Positions 54,854 through 63,035 of a stretch of 64,000 nucleotides of DNA are shown piece by piece; position 1 is the stretch's first letter, and each line of letters begins with the position of its first letter. Location: assembly GCA_963753905.1 (NCBI GenBank), contig CAVWDZ010000001.1:2852001-2916000 (forward strand), in the 5' to 3' direction. Below the pieces are notes generated by a model. That model was not told the origin of the DNA and did not search any database. It was given only the letters and a program-made list of their open reading frames with translations. Position numbers and translations under genes: made by a program. The DNA comes from Bog-756 sp963753905. GTDB taxonomy: Bacteria; Actinomycetota; Acidimicrobiia; Acidimicrobiales; RAAP-2.

Positions 54854-55363
54854 TCAGCGCCCCGGGCCGAGGCGGGCGACCGGACGCTCCTCGATCCCGC
54901 GCAAGTGGAGCGCGCGCCGGGCGATCCGCCAGCCCTCACCCGTGCGGCGGTAGGTGTCGGAGTACCGGAGATACCAGATGGTGTCGGTACCCGCGGCGTC
55001 GCCGCCGACCGCACCTGTCCCCGCTCCGAGGTGGTGGGCCACTCCGAGGACCTCACCGGTGGCGGTGTTCCCGTGCACCTCGTAGCGCGCGCCGGTGATC
55101 CGGTGATAGGTCGCGTGGAACCGTGCGAGACCCGACGGGATCCGTCCGAGCGCCTCGCGTCCGGCCCGGCAGATCACCGGGTCGGACCCGCTGGACGCCT
55201 CGGGTACCCAGAGCTCCCCGTCGGGGAGGAAGAGCGCGGCGAACGCGGCTCCGTCGAGCGCGTCGACTGCGGCGGCGTAGCCGGTCGAGAGCAGACGCAG
55301 GTCGCGCTCGTCAGCGGCGTCCCGTCCGTCCTGGCCTCCCCGGCCCCGATCCGGCTCAACCAC
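54854..55363 (-). CDS. SnoaL-like (NTF2-fold) protein
   Basis: 169 residues. Conserved SnoaL_4-type pattern: LLSTGYAAAVDALDGAAFAA, LFLPDGELWV, FHATYHRITGARYEVHGNTA and YLRYSDTYRRTGEGWRIARR. Members include bile-acid 7-alpha-dehydratase- and scytalone-dehydratase-like enzymes and ring-hydroxylating-dioxygenase small subunit-like folds; none fixed here. GTG start overlaps the LLM gene stop by eight bases, so they are coupled. Confidence 0.8.
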   Translation of the reverse strand: MVEPDRGRGGQDGRDAADERDLRLLSTGYAAAVDALDGAAFAALFLPDGELWVPEASSGSDPVICRAGREALGRIPSGLARFHATYHRITGARYEVHGNTATGEVLGVAHHLGAGTGAVGGDAAGTDTIWYLRYSDTYRRTGEGWRIARRALHLRGIEERPVARLGPGR

Positions 55364-56252
55364 CGTCGGGCGGGCGCAGCGCGAACCGGTCGGAGAACGT
55401 GGACAGCTCCTCGCGGATGCCGTCGAGGTCTGCGTTCATCGACGTGGACAGGAGCATCCGGTCGACGCCCGCTGCCGACGCCGAGAGCACATCGTCCTCG
55501 GTCAGGGTCGGGAGGTAGCCGGACACCGAGAGCTCGATCGACTCCGGATCCCGTCCGGCGGCCTCGGCCGCCTCGCGCATCTGGTCGACGCGGACCGCGA
55601 GCTCGGCGGGCGCGAGCCCGAGGGGCTGAAAGCCGTCCCCGAGCCGCCCCGCTCGCCGCGCCGCGGCCGCGCTGTGACCGCCGATGTGGAGGGGCACGCC
55701 GCCGGGGTGGACCGGCTTCGGAAAGGAATGGGCGTGGCGGAAGGAGACGAACGCGCCGTCGAAGGTTGCGCCCTCCTCGCCCGAATCGGCCCAGAGGGCC
55801 CGCATGGCCTCGATGGTCTCGTCGGTACGTCGTCCCCTGGTTCGGGGGTCGGCCCCGGTGGCCGACAGCTCCTCCTCCATCCAGCCCACCCCGAGGCACA
55901 TCCGGACCCGGCCCTTCGAGAGGACGTCGACGGTGGAGATCCGCTTGGCAAGGACCACCGCCTGGTGGTTCGGGACCACGAGGACGCCGGTGGCCAGAGT
56001 GATCCGCGACGTCACCGCAGCCAGGAATGCCATCAGGTCGAGCGGGTCGGGGATGCGGCAGTCGTCGGGCAGCGGCATCCGTCCCGACGAGGCATAGGGG
56101 TAGGTGCTGGTGTAGTCCGAGATGACCACGGCGTGCTCGACGAGGACCAGCGACTCGAACCCGATCGCCTCGGTGTGCCGGGCAAACCCGGTCATCCACT
56201 CTGGGTCGGCGGTCACTCCTGTGCGGACCGGCGGGATGATGCCGAACTCCAT
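55356..56252 (-). CDS. LLM-class (F420-type) oxidoreductase
   Basis: 298 residues. TIGR03619-like pattern: FGIIPPVRTGVTADPEWMTG, LVLVEHAVVISDYTSTYPYA, RITLATGVLVVPNHQAVVLA, RVRMCLGVGWMEEELSATGA. The motif and size match F420-dependent members of the family, cofactor not proven. AAGGAG precedes the ATG. A tandem repeat lies 31-85 bases upstream of the start. Coupled to the SnoaL-like gene; both may serve one oxidative pathway. Confidence 0.88.
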   Translation of the reverse strand: MEFGIIPPVRTGVTADPEWMTGFARHTEAIGFESLVLVEHAVVISDYTSTYPYASSGRMPLPDDCRIPDPLDLMAFLAAVTSRITLATGVLVVPNHQAVVLAKRISTVDVLSKGRVRMCLGVGWMEEELSATGADPRTRGRRTDETIEAMRALWADSGEEGATFDGAFVSFRHAHSFPKPVHPGGVPLHIGGHSAAAARRAGRLGDGFQPLGLAPAELAVRVDQMREAAEAAGRDPESIELSVSGYLPTLTEDDVLSASAAGVDRMLLSTSMNADLDGIREELSTFSDRFALRPPDGG

Positions 56253-56282
56253 GGGTGCTCCTTCGTCATGCTTCGTCCGGTC

Positions 56283-56337
56283 GTCCGGCGGTCCGGCGGT
56301 CCGGCGGTCCGGCGGTCCGGCGGTCCGGCGGTCCGGC
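56283..56337. repeat. 8-bp tandem repeat GGTCCGGC, about seven units
   Basis: Six full units (56290-56337) after one of seven bases (56283-56289), all perfect. Non-coding, between the LLM gene start and the divergent dimethylformamidase-like gene. Copy-number changes by slippage would alter the spacing of any promoter here. Confidence 0.9.
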
Positions 56338-56533
56338 GCCGAGCGTATGCACGGCCGTCGCCAACCGCCAACAGCCGCGGCGCAGTGTCGTCGACTCCCA
56401 CCCACCGACGAGGGAGGAGCCCGGCGCTGCTCCCAACCCCCGCCGTCGAATCTGTAGCCTGGAACGGTCCCCGCATGCCCCGGCGAAGGGGACGAGACGA
56501 CCCCGACGTGGGGCTGGGGGACGACGGGACCAC

Positions 56534-58315
56534 ATGAGCAGCGACGGCGCACAGTTACCGGGAGGCCTCGGGGAATCCGATGCGGAGCTCGCGCACCCGG
56601 CGGCTCCGGACCCCCGGTTGAGCCGCCGGCGATTCCTAGCCTGGTCCGCAGCGGGAGGTGCTGCAGTGGCCGTTGCACTCGGTGCGGCTGATGCGGCCGG
56701 CGCGTTCGAGGGGACCGCAGCCCCGCCGCGCCGTCCCAAGCATCCCCGGGGCCGTGCGCGCCCCGAGACGGCCGACCCGGTGTCCGACGGGGTCACCCTG
56801 ATCGACGGGGTGACCCTACCCACCTCGTCGGCGATCATCGCAGAGAACTCGCTGACCGGGCATGCCTGGTGGGTCACCACCCCCCAGCGGGCCGGAGACA
56901 TGGAGGGGTACGCCGATGCGGTGAGCGCCGTGTCCGGCAACCCGGTCACTCTCTACGTGAACACCAAGGCCGCCACCTTCCATGTCGAGGCCTACCGGAT
57001 GGGCTACTACCAGGGGATCGGCGCGCGGCTGGTGTGGACATCGGACGAGGTTCCCGGAGTCCGACAGCCGCTGCCCGCCCTTCTTGCGCCGACCAACACG
57101 ATCGAGTGTGACTGGTCGCCCTCGCTGACCCTGACCGTCGACGACGCCTGGCCTCCCGGCTCCTACCTGCTCAAGCTGGTCGGAGCCACCGATGAACAGG
57201 GGTTCATCCCCTTCTGTGTGCGGGACGACAGCTCCCAAGCCGCGATCGTCATCCAGCACTCCGTGACCACCTGGCAGGCCTACAACCGGTGGGGCGGCTA
57301 CTCCCTCTACTACGGGAACGACGGGGGGGCACTCTCCTTCACCCACGCGCCGGCTGAGGGGACGTACGAGAACCGGGCGCGGATCGTCTCGTTCGACCGG
57401 CCCTACGACCACGACTGGGCATCGGGCGCTGCCGACTTCGTCGGCAACGAGCTGCCGGTGATCGCCCATGCCGAGCGGCTGGGCCTCGACGTGACCTACT
57501 GGACCGACGTCGACCTCCACGCCCGGCCCGACCTGCTGGTCAATCACATCGCGCTGGTGAGCCTCGGACACGACGAGTACTGGTCAGCCTCCATGCGCGA
57601 CGCGGCGGTGTCCGGGGTGGCGGGCGGCCTCAACATGGCCTTTCTCGGGGCCAACGCCTGTTACCGGCAGATCCGGTTCGAGCCGTCGCCGCTCGGGCCC
57701 AACCGCCACCAGATCTGCTACAAGTCGGCGGCAGAGGACCCGATCACCGGGCAGGACGACGCGCTGGTGACCGTCAACTGGGCCCAATCGCCGGTCTCCG
57801 AACCCGAGTCCAAGTTCATCGGAAGCGCCTACCAGGACGTCGGCGCCAGCGCCGATATGGTCATCGCCGACCCGACCGCATGGGCGCTGGACGGCACGGG
57901 TCTGAGCGCGGGCCAACGCCTCCCCAAGGTGGTCGAGGGCGAGTTCGACCGCTACGAGCCCGACGGCCCGGGTCCCGCCGAAGTCGACGTCATCGCTCAC
58001 TCGCTCGTCGCCAACCGTGGCGGCAACTACTCGGACGTGACCTGGTACACGGCCACCGCCGGAGGTGGGGTGTTCGCCACCGGCAACGCCAGTTGGGTCG
58101 GCCAGATGTCGGACTTGCCGGTTGTCCCGGACAACGTGCTCCCCTCCGCCGTGCTCGGGGTGACCGCGATCCTGCTGCGGATCGTGGAGAACGTCTACTC
58201 GGCCATCGGGATGGGGCCTGCCAGCATCACCCACCCCTCGTCGGGGACGTGGCGAGCGGCCTACCCAGCGGGGTCGGTCTCCGCCCTCGCCGCCGCGTCC
58301 GACACCACGGCCTGA
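56534..58315 (+). CDS. Tat-exported N,N-dimethylformamidase-like protein
   Basis: 593 residues. Tat signal at about 28-58: LSRRRFLAWSAAGGAAVAVA (S-R-R-x-F-L). The mature part matches the domain of the large subunit of N,N-dimethylformamidase: QAYNRWGGYSLYYGNDGG, DYDHDWASGAADFVGNE-like block, SLGHDEYWSASMRDA and NMAFLGANACYRQIRFEPS. In the true enzyme a small subunit and iron are needed; no small-subunit gene is seen, so the substrate is open. ATG without a clear ribosome site. Its stop and the recA stop lie on either side of a common hairpin. Confidence 0.82.
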   Translation: MSSDGAQLPGGLGESDAELAHPAAPDPRLSRRRFLAWSAAGGAAVAVALGAADAAGAFEGTAAPPRRPKHPRGRARPETADPVSDGVTLIDGVTLPTSSAIIAENSLTGHAWWVTTPQRAGDMEGYADAVSAVSGNPVTLYVNTKAATFHVEAYRMGYYQGIGARLVWTSDEVPGVRQPLPALLAPTNTIECDWSPSLTLTVDDAWPPGSYLLKLVGATDEQGFIPFCVRDDSSQAAIVIQHSVTTWQAYNRWGGYSLYYGNDGGALSFTHAPAEGTYENRARIVSFDRPYDHDWASGAADFVGNELPVIAHAERLGLDVTYWTDVDLHARPDLLVNHIALVSLGHDEYWSASMRDAAVSGVAGGLNMAFLGANACYRQIRFEPSPLGPNRHQICYKSAAEDPITGQDDALVTVNWAQSPVSEPESKFIGSAYQDVGASADMVIADPTAWALDGTGLSAGQRLPKVVEGEFDRYEPDGPGPAEVDVIAHSLVANRGGNYSDVTWYTATAGGGVFATGNASWVGQMSDLPVVPDNVLPSAVLGVTAILLRIVENVYSAIGMGPASITHPSSGTWRAAYPAGSVSALAAASDTTA

Positions 58316-58327
58316 GCTTCGCTCAGG
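58311..58327. terminator. Hairpin CCTGAGC-TTC-GCTCAGG between convergent stops
   Basis: Seven perfect pairs with a three-base loop, spanning the dimethylformamidase-like stop (58313-58315) and ending one base before the recA stop (58328-58330). Symmetric, so it can stop transcription from both sides; no T-run, as is usual in such genomes. Confidence 0.7.
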
Positions 58328-59428
58328 TCACTCGCTGATGGTGATCGGCTGATCGTCGAGCGAGAGGTCCGAGCTGACCGGGAGGTCGCCCCCGACCGCG
58401 TCGATCGCGTTCTGCGCGTCGACCGCGTTCACCGCGTTCACCGCGTTCTGAGCGGCGAGGTGCTCGCGGATCCGTTCGTCGACCTCGGCCATCAGCTGGG
58501 GGTTCTCGGTGAGGAAGGTCTTCACGTTCTCGCGGCCCTGGCCGAGCTGCTCACCCTCGTAGGTGAACCAGGCACCGGACTTCTTGATGAAGCCGAGCTC
58601 CACCCCGACATCGAGCAGCGATCCCTCCCGACTGATGCCCCGTCCGAAGGTGATGTCGAACTCCGCCTGCTTGAACGGTGGCGAGCACTTGTTCTTGACC
58701 ACCTTGACCCGGGTCCGGTTGCCGACCTGGTCGGCACCGTCCTTGATGGTCTCGATACGCCGGATGTCGAGGCGGACCGATGAGTAGAACTTGAGGGCAC
58801 GGCCGCCCGGGGTGACCTCGGGCGAGCCGTACATGACACCGATCTTCTCGCGCAGCTGGTTGATGAAGATTGCGATGGTCCGCGACTTGGACAGGGTCCC
58901 GGTCAACTTGCGCAGCGCCTGGGACATCAGCCGGGCCTGAAGGCCCACGTGGGAGTCGCCCATCTCGCCCTCGATCTCGGCGCGGGGGGTGAGGGCGGCC
59001 ACCGAGTCGATGACCAGGACGTCGAGCGCGCCCGAACGGATCAGCATGTCGGAGATCTCGAGCGCCTGCTCACCGGTGTCCGGCTGGGAGATCAGCAGGT
59101 CGTCGATGTTGACACCGATCGCCTTGGCGTAGACGGGATCCATCGCGTGCTCGGCGTCGACATAGGCGCAGATGCCGCCGTTGCGCTGGGCCTCGGCCAC
59201 CACGTGCATGGCCAGCGTCGACTTCCCCGAGGACTCGGGGCCGAAGATCTCGACGATGCGGCCGCGGGGAAGCCCGCCGATCCCGAGCGCCAGGTCGAGG
59301 GCGAGCGCCCCGGTGGGGACGGCCTCGATGTTCATATGGAGGTTCTCGCCCATTCGCATGATCGATCCCTTGCCGAACTGCTTCTCGATCTGTCCCAGGG
59401 CCATGTCGAGTGCCTTGTCACGTTCCAT
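58328..59428 (-). CDS. recA: Recombinase RecA
   Basis: 366 residues, normal length. Strand exchange and LexA-cleavage coprotease. Walker A GPESSGKST at residues 63-71, Walker B VLVIDSVAALTPRAEIEGEM, L2 region and NQLREKIGVMYGSPEVTPGG, then the DNA-binding C-terminal domain. No intein. The tail has a short repeat AQNAVNAVNAVDAQNAIDAV encoded by imperfect nine-base repeats at about 58390-58455. ATG with a purine-rich GAGGAGAAGAAGAG about ten bases ahead. recX, usually downstream in actinobacteria, is absent; the next gene is convergent. Confidence 0.98.
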   Translation of the reverse strand: MERDKALDMALGQIEKQFGKGSIMRMGENLHMNIEAVPTGALALDLALGIGGLPRGRIVEIFGPESSGKSTLAMHVVAEAQRNGGICAYVDAEHAMDPVYAKAIGVNIDDLLISQPDTGEQALEISDMLIRSGALDVLVIDSVAALTPRAEIEGEMGDSHVGLQARLMSQALRKLTGTLSKSRTIAIFINQLREKIGVMYGSPEVTPGGRALKFYSSVRLDIRRIETIKDGADQVGNRTRVKVVKNKCSPPFKQAEFDITFGRGISREGSLLDVGVELGFIKKSGAWFTYEGEQLGQGRENVKTFLTENPQLMAEVDERIREHLAAQNAVNAVNAVDAQNAIDAVGGDLPVSSDLSLDDQPITISE

Positions 59429-59588
59429 GTCTGCTCTTCTTCTCCTCGCTGCTGTCGCTCTTGACCTGGCCGACCCTACGGAGGGGGTGTGACGCACCAT
59501 GGGCCCCGGCGCCCGTGCCGTGACGCCGCTTCCCCTGCTGCCCGGATCTCCCGTCCCGGATTGCGCTACGACACCGCCACTCTAGACC

Positions 59589-59602
59589 CGAACGCACGTT
59601 CG
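59589..59602. promoter_or_regulatory. LexA/SOS box CGAAC-GCAC-GTTCG upstream of recA
   Basis: Exact match to the actinobacterial SOS core GAAC-N4-GTTC with one further matching base pair at each end. It lies 161 bases before the recA start and 80 bases before the divergent DUF3048 gene, so LexA could act on either or both. Confidence 0.8.
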
Positions 59603-59681
59603 ATGGCGGATGCCCCGGCGGGCACCGCCGAGTCGGGTGGGGTCCGTCCGGAGCCCGTCGGCAGGCACTAGCGTCGCCCCG

Positions 59682-60974
59682 ATGCCGGACGACATCGAGC
59701 CGCCTCCGGAACCTACGGACGGCCCCGCTGGAGCCACACCTGCCACCCCGGCGGGCGAAGGACCCGGAGCGGGCGGACCGCCGACAGCGGGCGACTTCGC
59801 GGCCCCGGCCGTGCTGTCCCGCCGTGACCTCCGCAGGCAGAAGACCCGCCCCTCTCGCACCTGGCGCTACGTACTCGGCGGGGTGACGGTGGCGCTCATC
59901 GGCATGGTGATCGGGCTGGTGGTGACGCGGGGCGACCCGGCCGCGGCGCCGGCGGTGACCACCACCTCCACGACGGCGCGCGCGGCGGCGGTGGTCCCCT
60001 GCCCGTTGACCGGCGCACCGGCCCCTGGAGGCGTCGTCCCGGCCCGCCCGGCCCTGGCCGTCAAGATCGGCAACTACGCCGGCGACCGCCCGTCGGCCGG
60101 GCTCAACCAGGCCGACGTCGTCTTCGAGGAGCCGGTCGAAGGGGCCTACACGCGCCTGGTGGCCGTGTTCCAGTGTCAGGGGGCGGCCCTCGTCGGGGAC
60201 CTGCGCTCGGCCCGTGAGCCGGACGTCGCGATCCTGTCCCAGCTCTCGAACCCGCTGTTCTTCCACGCCGGCGGCATCGACCCGGTCCTCAACCTCCTGG
60301 CCGACGCCCCGATCCAGGACCAGAACGCCCTTGCCGGCGCGAGCTCGGTGGTGATCCACCCGCCGGGGCGGTACGCGCCCTACAGCACCTTCATGTCCAC
60401 CTCGGCCGGGTGGGCACTCGCCCGCTCGGACACCGCGCCGCCGGCGCCGATCTTCGCCTACTCCGCGGCCCCGCCCGCCGGATCGGTACCGGGCTCCGGG
60501 ATCGGCGCCCACATCCCGTTCTCCTCGGACGCCGACGTCACCTGGACCTGGGACCCGTCCAAGTCGGACTACCTCCGCTCCTATTCGGGGGCGCCGAACA
60601 CGCTCGTCGACGGCACCCAGGTCGCGACCGACAATGTCGTCATCATGTCCGTCGGCACCTACTACGGACCCTGGATCGAGAACAGCCAGGGCGCCCACGA
60701 GGTCGAGGTCACCGCCACCGGGTCCGGGCCCCTGGTCGTCCTGCGCAACGGGATGGCCATCACCGGGACCTGGAGCCGTTCCGACCTCATCCACCCCGCC
60801 GCCCTCACCGCGTCCAACGGGCAGCCGATCACCCTCCAACCGGGCACGACCTGGGAGGAGCTGGTACCCGACGCCATACCGGTCACCACGATGGCCGCGC
60901 CGCCGCCTGCTCCGGCCGGCTCGGCCTCCGGATCAGGGACGGCCGGAGGACACTCCACGACCACCCGAACCTGA
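59682..60974 (+). CDS. DUF3048-domain membrane-anchored protein
   Basis: 430 residues. Pro-rich cytosolic N-terminus, one transmembrane helix at about 60-84 (YVLGGVTVALIGMVIGLVVT), then an external DUF3048 domain: RPALAVKIGNYAGDRPSAGL, NQADVVFEEPVEGAYTRLVA, VGDLRSAREPDVAIL and, near the end, NGMAITGTWSRSDLIHPAAL. Often called YerB-like lipoprotein in Firmicutes; role unknown. A CACTAG element 11 bases before the ATG and no ribosome site suggest a leaderless transcript. It sits between recA and cinA, which are otherwise close in actinobacteria. Confidence 0.85.
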   Translation: MPDDIEPPPEPTDGPAGATPATPAGEGPGAGGPPTAGDFAAPAVLSRRDLRRQKTRPSRTWRYVLGGVTVALIGMVIGLVVTRGDPAAAPAVTTTSTTARAAAVVPCPLTGAPAPGGVVPARPALAVKIGNYAGDRPSAGLNQADVVFEEPVEGAYTRLVAVFQCQGAALVGDLRSAREPDVAILSQLSNPLFFHAGGIDPVLNLLADAPIQDQNALAGASSVVIHPPGRYAPYSTFMSTSAGWALARSDTAPPAPIFAYSAAPPAGSVPGSGIGAHIPFSSDADVTWTWDPSKSDYLRSYSGAPNTLVDGTQVATDNVVIMSVGTYYGPWIENSQGAHEVEVTATGSGPLVVLRNGMAITGTWSRSDLIHPAALTASNGQPITLQPGTTWEELVPDAIPVTTMAAPPPAPAGSASGSGTAGGHSTTTRT

Positions 60975-61027
60975 GCCGTCCTGCAACGGTCCGGGGCGCC
61001 TCGAGGCTCCTGCGGCGACGCTCAGGT
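60969..61027. terminator. Inverted repeat between convergent DUF3048 and cinA genes
   Basis: Arms ACCTGAGC (60969-60976) and GCTCAGGT (61020-61027) enclose 43 bases that contain a smaller GCCTCGAGGC palindrome. They overlap both stop codons. Candidate bidirectional terminator; loop is long, so confidence is low. Confidence 0.35.
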
Positions 61028-62356
61028 CTCCGGAGGGGTCCCGGACACCCACCGGCGCAGGAGGTCGAGGGCGGCGATGGTCGCGTAGTCCCGGACCCGG
61101 GCGCGGTCACCCGGCACGTTGAACCGGACCGCTTGTGTCGTCCGTCCTGGAGAGGCGAAGCCGACGAACACGGTCCCAGGGGCCTGGCCGTCCTGCTCGG
61201 TGGGCCCAGCCACTCCGGTGATGGACAGGCCGACGTCGGCGCCCAGCACCCGGCGGGCGCCGTCGGCCATGGCACACGCGGCCTGCTCGCTGACCACCGG
61301 CCCCTCGGGCACGCCGAGGACCTCGACCTTGACCTCGGTGGCATAGCTGACGATCGAGCCGCGGAACCAGGCGGAGGCGCCCGGCACGTTGACCAACCGG
61401 GACGCGGCGAGCCCGCCGGTGAGCGACTCGGCCAGGCCGACGGTGAGCCCACCGGTCCCGAGCGCACGTGCCACCGCATCCTCGATCGCGTCGTCGTCGA
61501 TGCCGAAGACGACATCACCGGCGGCGTCGTGCAGGATCGAGCGGATGGCCGACTCGTGCCGGTCGAGAAGTGCGGCCGCGCTCGCCTCGCTGCCGGAACG
61601 CACGGTGATCCGCACCTTGATTCCCTCGATGCCGCTGGCGAGGAAGGCAATCGTGGCGCCGTCCGTGGCCGGCGCGCGCTCTCCGGTGCCACCACGATCC
61701 TCCGGCCCGTCGGCGGCGGGCGGGAGGGCGTCGAGCTGTGCGATGTAGTCCGCAAGGGTTTCGCCCAGGCCCGACTCGCTCATCCCCCACGTGCGGATGA
61801 CCCGGCTCGCGATGATCCCGGACGACTCGCCGCGCTCCGCCATCCGGCGGCCCAGGTCGGCGGCGATGGTCCGCTCGAACATCTCCGACATCTCGTAGGG
61901 CACGCCCGGCACCGCGTAGACGACCTTGTGCCCGACCGGGCAGATCAGGCCAGGTGCGGTCCCCATGGTCTGCGGGATGACCGTCGCCCCCTGGGGCACG
62001 TCGGCCTGGCGCAGGTTGGATTCCGACATCTCCCGCCCGCGACTCGCAAAGAATTTCCGGATCCGCTCGACCACCGACTCATCCCGCTCGAGGGGAACGT
62101 TCATCACCTCGGCGATGGCGTCACGGGTGATGTCGTCATGGGTCGGGCCGAGCCCCCCGCAGACGATCACGCCGTCACTGCGGGCGAGGGCGGTGCGGAG
62201 GGCGAGGACGATCCGGTCGTGATTGTCCCCGACCGCCTGGTGGAACTGCGAGGTCGCTCCCATCGCCGCGAGGTGCTCGCCGAGCCATTGCGAGTTGGTG
62301 TCGGCGATCTGCCCGAGAAGCAGCTCGGTGCCCACCGCGACGATCTCGACGCGCAC
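61022..62356 (-). CDS. cinA: CinA family protein (competence/damage-inducible, NMN deamidase domain)
   Basis: 444 residues. N-terminal MoCF-binding-like domain (VEIVAVGTELLLGQIADTNS; VIVCGGLGPTHDDITRDAIA) and C-terminal PncC-type nicotinamide-nucleotide amidase domain (VGLAESLTGGLAASRLVNVP; LSITGVAGPTEQDGQAPGTV). Recycles nicotinamide mononucleotide and may hydrolyse ADP-ribose. Starts at GTG seven bases after pgsA, in one operon rimO-pgsA-cinA. Confidence 0.95.
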   Translation of the reverse strand: MRVEIVAVGTELLLGQIADTNSQWLGEHLAAMGATSQFHQAVGDNHDRIVLALRTALARSDGVIVCGGLGPTHDDITRDAIAEVMNVPLERDESVVERIRKFFASRGREMSESNLRQADVPQGATVIPQTMGTAPGLICPVGHKVVYAVPGVPYEMSEMFERTIAADLGRRMAERGESSGIIASRVIRTWGMSESGLGETLADYIAQLDALPPAADGPEDRGGTGERAPATDGATIAFLASGIEGIKVRITVRSGSEASAAALLDRHESAIRSILHDAAGDVVFGIDDDAIEDAVARALGTGGLTVGLAESLTGGLAASRLVNVPGASAWFRGSIVSYATEVKVEVLGVPEGPVVSEQAACAMADGARRVLGADVGLSITGVAGPTEQDGQAPGTVFVGFASPGRTTQAVRFNVPGDRARVRDYATIAALDLLRRWVSGTPPET

Positions 62357-62363
62357 TGGCCGC

Positions 62364-63035
62364 TCAGTCGGTCGCGCCGGGAGCGCCGAGCACCCCGGGA
62401 CGGTGTCCGTCGTGGATGCTCCCGGTCCGCTCCCGGGCCGCGCGGCGGCCGTCCAGGAAATACTGCGCACCGGTGAAGAGGGTGATTGCCGTTGCCACCC
62501 AGATGGCGGCGTCGAGGAGGTGGGTGTGGCCGGCCAGCGGTGGGGCCAGGCACATCCCGATGGCGATGTCCTGGAGCAGCGTCTTGAGCTTGGCCGAGTT
62601 GCGGGCCGGGATGGACACGCCGTGCCGGCCGACCACCGAGCGGTAGACGCTCATGGCGATCTCGCGTGCGGCGATCAGGACCACCGGGAACCACCAGACG
62701 ATGCCCTTGGCCACGAGGGCGAACAGGGCGCCGAGGACCACCACCTTGTCGGCCAACGGGTCGAGGAAAGCCCCGGAGCGGGTGGTCCCCTGTCGCCGTG
62801 CCAGCCAACCGTCGATGCCGTCGGACATCGCCAGCACACCCCCGAAGACGAAGGTGAACCAGCTGGCTCCCCACACCATGATCAGGATGATGACCACCGG
62901 GGTCGCCAGCAGGCGGAGCAGGGTGATCCCGTTCGCCGGGGTCAGGAGGGCCGAGGGCCCGAAGGTGGCGGCCGGGGCGATCGTCTCCGACGTTGCGCCG
63001 GCAGGCAGGCCCGGGGTGACCGCACCGCCGCTCAC
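62364..63035 (-). CDS. pgsA: CDP-diacylglycerol-glycerol-3-phosphate 3-phosphatidyltransferase
   Basis: 223 residues. Makes phosphatidylglycerol phosphate at the inner membrane. Signature D-G-x2-A-R-x8-G-x3-D-x3-D is present: SDGIDGWLARRQGTTRSGAF followed by LDPLADK. Helices near 35-58, 95-115 and 150-185. The GTG start overlaps the rimO stop by four bases and the first ~25 residues are polar and not conserved; GTG or ATG codons further on could also serve. Confidence 0.93.
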   Translation of the reverse strand: MSGGAVTPGLPAGATSETIAPAATFGPSALLTPANGITLLRLLATPVVIILIMVWGASWFTFVFGGVLAMSDGIDGWLARRQGTTRSGAFLDPLADKVVVLGALFALVAKGIVWWFPVVLIAAREIAMSVYRSVVGRHGVSIPARNSAKLKTLLQDIAIGMCLAPPLAGHTHLLDAAIWVATAITLFTGAQYFLDGRRAARERTGSIHDGHRPGVLGAPGATD

